This document shows, piece by piece, positions 32,583 to 35,059 of a DNA stretch of 35,059 nt. The stretch covers positions 1-35,059 of the forward strand of contig JAEWCK010000049.1 in the NCBI GenBank assembly GCA_023390675.1, given 5' to 3'. The DNA comes from Pseudomonadota bacterium (GTDB taxonomy: Bacteria; Pseudomonadota; Alphaproteobacteria; Sphingomonadales; Sphingomonadaceae). The position numbers and the translations under genes are program-made. The notes under the pieces are model-generated. The model was given only the letters and a program-made list of their open reading frames with translations, searched no databases and was not told where the DNA came from. Numbering within the stretch: position 1 is the first letter of the stretch; every line of letters begins with the position of its first letter.

Positions 32583-33979
32583 GCCGATTGATCGTGGTGT
32601 CCAATCGCGTGTCGCCACCGGGCGGCGGCAACGCCAACCAAGGGGGGCTCGCAGTCGCGCTCGCCGCCGCGCTGCGCGAGAGCGACGGCATCTGGTTCGG
32701 CTGGTCGGGCGAGGAAGTCGAGACCTTCACCGGCGAGATCGACTATCGGTGCAACGAAGGCGTCACGACCGCGACGATCGACCTCGAGCCGCAGGACACC
32801 GAGGAATATTATAACGGCTACGCCAACCGCACCTTGTGGCCGCTCTTCCACTATCGGATCGACCTGGCGGAATATGAGCGCAGCTTCGCGGGCGGCTATG
32901 CCCGGGTGAACGCCCGCTTCGCCGACACGCTGCGCCCGCTGATCGGCGGAGGCGATATCGTCTGGGTGCACGATTACCACCTGATTCCGCTCGGCCGCGA
33001 GCTTCGCGCGCGCCGTTGTGCCAACCGGATCGGCTTCTTTCTCCACATTCCATGGCCGCCGCGCCGCCTGCTGCTGACGCTGCCCAGCCACAAGCCGCTG
33101 GTCGAATCGCTATTCTCCTATGACGTGATCGGTTTCCAATCGCGTGACTCGCTCGAGGCGTTCCTCGACTATGTCCGCGGCGAACTCGATCTGTCGGTCG
33201 AGGAGGACGAGACCGCGTCGATCCGCGTCGGCGAGCGGCTGGTCCGCGCGATCGTCTGCCCGATCGGCATCGACGCGGCCAAGTTCCGCAGCCTCGCCGA
33301 CGCGCCGGAGACGCAGGTCAAGCGCCGGGCAATGCTCGAGAGCGCCAACGGCCGCGCGATGATCATCGGAGTCGATCGGCTCGATTATTCCAAGGGCTTG
33401 CAGGAGCGCTTCCTCGGCTATGAGCGCTTCCTGGCCGCGCATCCCGAATTGCACGAGCAGGTCTTCCTGCTCCAGATCGCGCCGCCCTCCCGCGTCGATG
33501 TCGACAGCTATCAGGAGATCCGCGCTTCGCTCGATGCGCTGTCGGGCCGGATCAACGGCGCCTGTGCGACTGCCGAATGGGTGCCCATCCGCTACGTCAA
33601 TCAGGGCTATCCGCGCGACGAACTCGCTGCGATGTACCGCGCGGCGCGGATCGGACTGGTGACACCGCTGCGCGACGGGATGAACCTGGTCGCCAAGGAA
33701 TATGTCGCCGCGCAGGATCCCGAGGATCCGGGCGTACTCATCCTTTCCCGCTTCGCCGGCGCCGCAGCCCAGCTGAAGGAAGCACTGCTGGTCAATCCCT
33801 ACAGCGCGGAAGATGTGGCGGACGCGATAGCATCCGCACTCACGATGCCGCGCGAGGAACGGATAAAGCGCTGGCGCTCGATGATGGCGAATATCAAGCG
33901 CGAGGATGTCATGTGGTGGATGAAGCGTTTCGTCACGGAATTGGGCGCAGGGGCAGGCGCCTTGCTCGAGGGCGTTTAG
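32579..33979 (+). CDS. otsA: Trehalose-6-phosphate synthase
   Basis: A 466-residue GT20 glycosyltransferase that makes trehalose 6-phosphate from UDP-glucose and glucose 6-phosphate. Motifs: 'LIVVSNRVSPPGGGNANQGG' at the N-terminus, 'WVHDYHLIPLGRELRAR', 'FFLHIPWPP', 'IGVDRLDYSKGLQERF' and 'TPLRDGMNLVAKEYVAAQ', all intact. The ATG at 32579 overlaps the GH15 stop (ATGA); an in-frame GTG at 32564 would add five residues and is less likely. Last gene of the operon; expected to act in the cytosol during osmotic, heat or desiccation stress. Confidence 0.95.
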   Translation: MSRLIVVSNRVSPPGGGNANQGGLAVALAAALRESDGIWFGWSGEEVETFTGEIDYRCNEGVTTATIDLEPQDTEEYYNGYANRTLWPLFHYRIDLAEYERSFAGGYARVNARFADTLRPLIGGGDIVWVHDYHLIPLGRELRARRCANRIGFFLHIPWPPRRLLLTLPSHKPLVESLFSYDVIGFQSRDSLEAFLDYVRGELDLSVEEDETASIRVGERLVRAIVCPIGIDAAKFRSLADAPETQVKRRAMLESANGRAMIIGVDRLDYSKGLQERFLGYERFLAAHPELHEQVFLLQIAPPSRVDVDSYQEIRASLDALSGRINGACATAEWVPIRYVNQGYPRDELAAMYRAARIGLVTPLRDGMNLVAKEYVAAQDPEDPGVLILSRFAGAAAQLKEALLVNPYSAEDVADAIASALTMPREERIKRWRSMMANIKREDVMWWMKRFVTELGAGAGALLEGV

Positions 33980-34006
33980 CGCTTGGAGCGCTTGGAGCGC
34001 TTGGAG
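33980..34006 (+). repeat. Three tandem copies of a 9-base unit
   Basis: CGCTTGGAG is repeated three times without change, beginning directly after the otsA stop codon TAG (33977-33979). Such short tandem arrays change length by slippage. It does not alter the otsA reading frame. Confidence 0.85.
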
Positions 34007-34236
34007 CCGAAGGCGCCACCGGCGCGATCGGGGCGGCGACGGGTGCGTCTGCAAGTGACCATTTGCGGGGACTCATTGCGGCAAGGACTGCGCGTACAGC
34101 CAATGGCCGAGGGATGAAAATCGTACTGCGTCTGCTCGTTCGTTCCGGGGTAGGTGAATGAAGTTGTACGAATAAATGAGATGACGCGGGTTTGCGCTTG
34201 GCGTAAATCGCCACTTCCCGGGGTGGGACGCGTCTC
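34007..34236. other. Non-coding gap between otsA and the TolC-family gene
   Basis: About 230 bases without a gene I can support. Reading frames in it are short or lack typical codon use. It contains a less GC-rich part (34135-34185, around 'GAATAAATGAG'), where the promoter of the following gene may lie. No clear terminator with a T-run is visible after otsA. Confidence 0.5.
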
Positions 34237-35059
34237 TTGTTTATTATATGGGCGGGGCAGGACGCCGCGCAGCAAGCTCATGCTCAGCAGAATTTGCCGG
34301 CCGCGCAGTTGCCGGCCGGTGAAGCGCGCCCGCTCGACATCGATTTCGCGCAGGATCCGATCCTTGCGCTGCGCAGGCAGCAGGCCGACCGCGAAAGCTT
34401 TCAGGCGCTGGTGGGAAGGACGGTGCGCCGCCATCCGGCGACCCGCGAGGCCGAGGCGATGGAGGATGTCGCCGATGCGCGTGTGCACCAGGAACATTCG
34501 GCGCTGCTGCCCAGTCTCGACGTGTCGGTGTCCAGCTATCGCGTGCTGGCGCGCGACTTCTCGAACGATCCCAATAACATCATCGAGCGCTCGCGTGCCG
34601 AGCAGCGCACCGACGCGATCCTGTCGCTGTCGCAGAACGTGCTCGACTTCGGATCGACCACCAAGCGCATCGAGGCCGCGAAGGACCGCCGCGAGGCGGC
34701 GACCGCCGATACCGAATCGACCGAGGAACGCGTCGCGCTGGGCACCGTCACGGCGTGGTACCAGGTGTTCGGGATGCGCGCGCTGGTCCGGCTCGGCGAA
34801 GGATTTGCCGAAAGCCAGCGCGACCTGCGCAAGGGCGTCGAGCAGCGCATTCGCGACGGCGCTTCGGCCGAGAGCGAACTGGCGCGAGTCGATTCCTACA
34901 TCGCCGATGCCGACCGGCAACTTGCCGGCTTTCGCCGCGCGCTCGCCGATGCCGAGGCACGATTCCGCGAGCTGACCGGCGAGGAGCCGCCCGCCACGCT
35001 CGAGCGCGCTCCGGTGCCCGCGCTTCTGGTCGCCAGCCGCGACGAAGCCGCCGAGGCCG
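34237..35059 (+). CDS. TolC-family outer-membrane efflux/secretion protein, N-terminal part
   Basis: The frame is open to the end of the window, so the gene is partial. Periodic helices of the TolC type are clear: 'ALVGRTVRRHPATREAEAMEDVADARV', 'LLPSLDVSVSSYRVL', 'LSLSQNVLDFGSTTKRIEAAKDRREAA', 'YQVFGMRALVRLGEGFAESQRDLRKGVEQRIRDGASAESELARVDSYIADA'. TolC proteins form the outer-membrane channel of type I secretion or efflux systems. The start is doubtful: after the in-frame stop TAA at 34204 there is no ATG or GTG until deep inside the protein; TTG 34237 would give a short 'LFIIWAGQDAAQQAHA' that is a poor signal peptide. An upstream frameshift or base error is possible. Partners lie outside the window. 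Confidence 0.75.
   Translation, partial: MFIIWAGQDAAQQAHAQQNLPAAQLPAGEARPLDIDFAQDPILALRRQQADRESFQALVGRTVRRHPATREAEAMEDVADARVHQEHSALLPSLDVSVSSYRVLARDFSNDPNNIIERSRAEQRTDAILSLSQNVLDFGSTTKRIEAAKDRREAATADTESTEERVALGTVTAWYQVFGMRALVRLGEGFAESQRDLRKGVEQRIRDGASAESELARVDSYIADADRQLAGFRRALADAEARFRELTGEEPPATLERAPVPALLVASRDEAAEA

Noticed and set aside
33980..34006. CRISPR-like array
   Set aside because: The unit is only 9 bases, tandem and without spacers; no cas genes are present.

Overview
The window (35 kb, high GC, dense, many four-base start/stop overlaps) looks like a chromosome segment of a Sphingomonas-type alphaproteobacterium. Reasons: two long TonB-dependent receptors of the Caulobacter/Xanthomonas/sphingomonad type with 'EIVV(S/T)GIR' TonB-box-like segments, a divergent marR/ilvE pair, an otsB-GH15-otsA trehalose operon, and a GGAAC-N16-CGTT promoter of the alphaproteobacterial general stress sigma factor EcfG. 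No phage, transposon or CRISPR array is visible.

Left part (1-8.1 kb), mostly housekeeping: an exported alpha/beta-hydrolase, an LprI-like small protein, a TlyA rRNA methyltransferase, TspO, a UbiK-like protein, YbjN-proC, a membrane-anchored hemerythrin, a MarR regulator divergent from ilvE, tRNA-Gln(UUG), and a DUF4336 gene broken by one missing base.

Centre (8.2-22.5 kb, all on the minus strand), an alginate-utilisation locus: TonB receptor 2, then an operon PL6 alginate lyase - PL17 oligoalginate lyase - hexuronate-type MFS transporter - SDR reductase (probable DEH reductase) - SGNH acetylesterase, then TonB receptor 1, then a FadR-type GntR regulator. The lyases keep all the catalytic residues I can check. 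Proposed flow: receptors import oligomers, PL6 and PL17 cut them to the unsaturated monouronate, which becomes DEH; the MFS protein moves the monomer inward and the SDR reduces DEH to 2-keto-3-deoxygluconate. KDG kinase and KDPG aldolase are not in the window. The SGNH enzyme suggests the target may be O-acetylated (bacterial) alginate. TGGTAT-containing motifs and inverted or direct repeats stand before each transcription unit.

Right part (22.7-34 kb), ion and osmotic stress: a KdpD-like sensor fragment without a kinase, a minus-strand operon DUF389 - CPA1 Na+/H+ antiporter - SLC13/RCK permease, a divergent ClC chloride channel gene carrying two single-base deletions, and the coupled operon otsB - GH15 - otsA behind a perfect EcfG promoter. 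The window ends inside a TolC-family outer-membrane gene. Several frames (DUF4336, ClC, and the starts of otsB and tolC) are irregular in a way that suggests either sequence errors of single bases or real decay; this should be settled before interpreting those genes.
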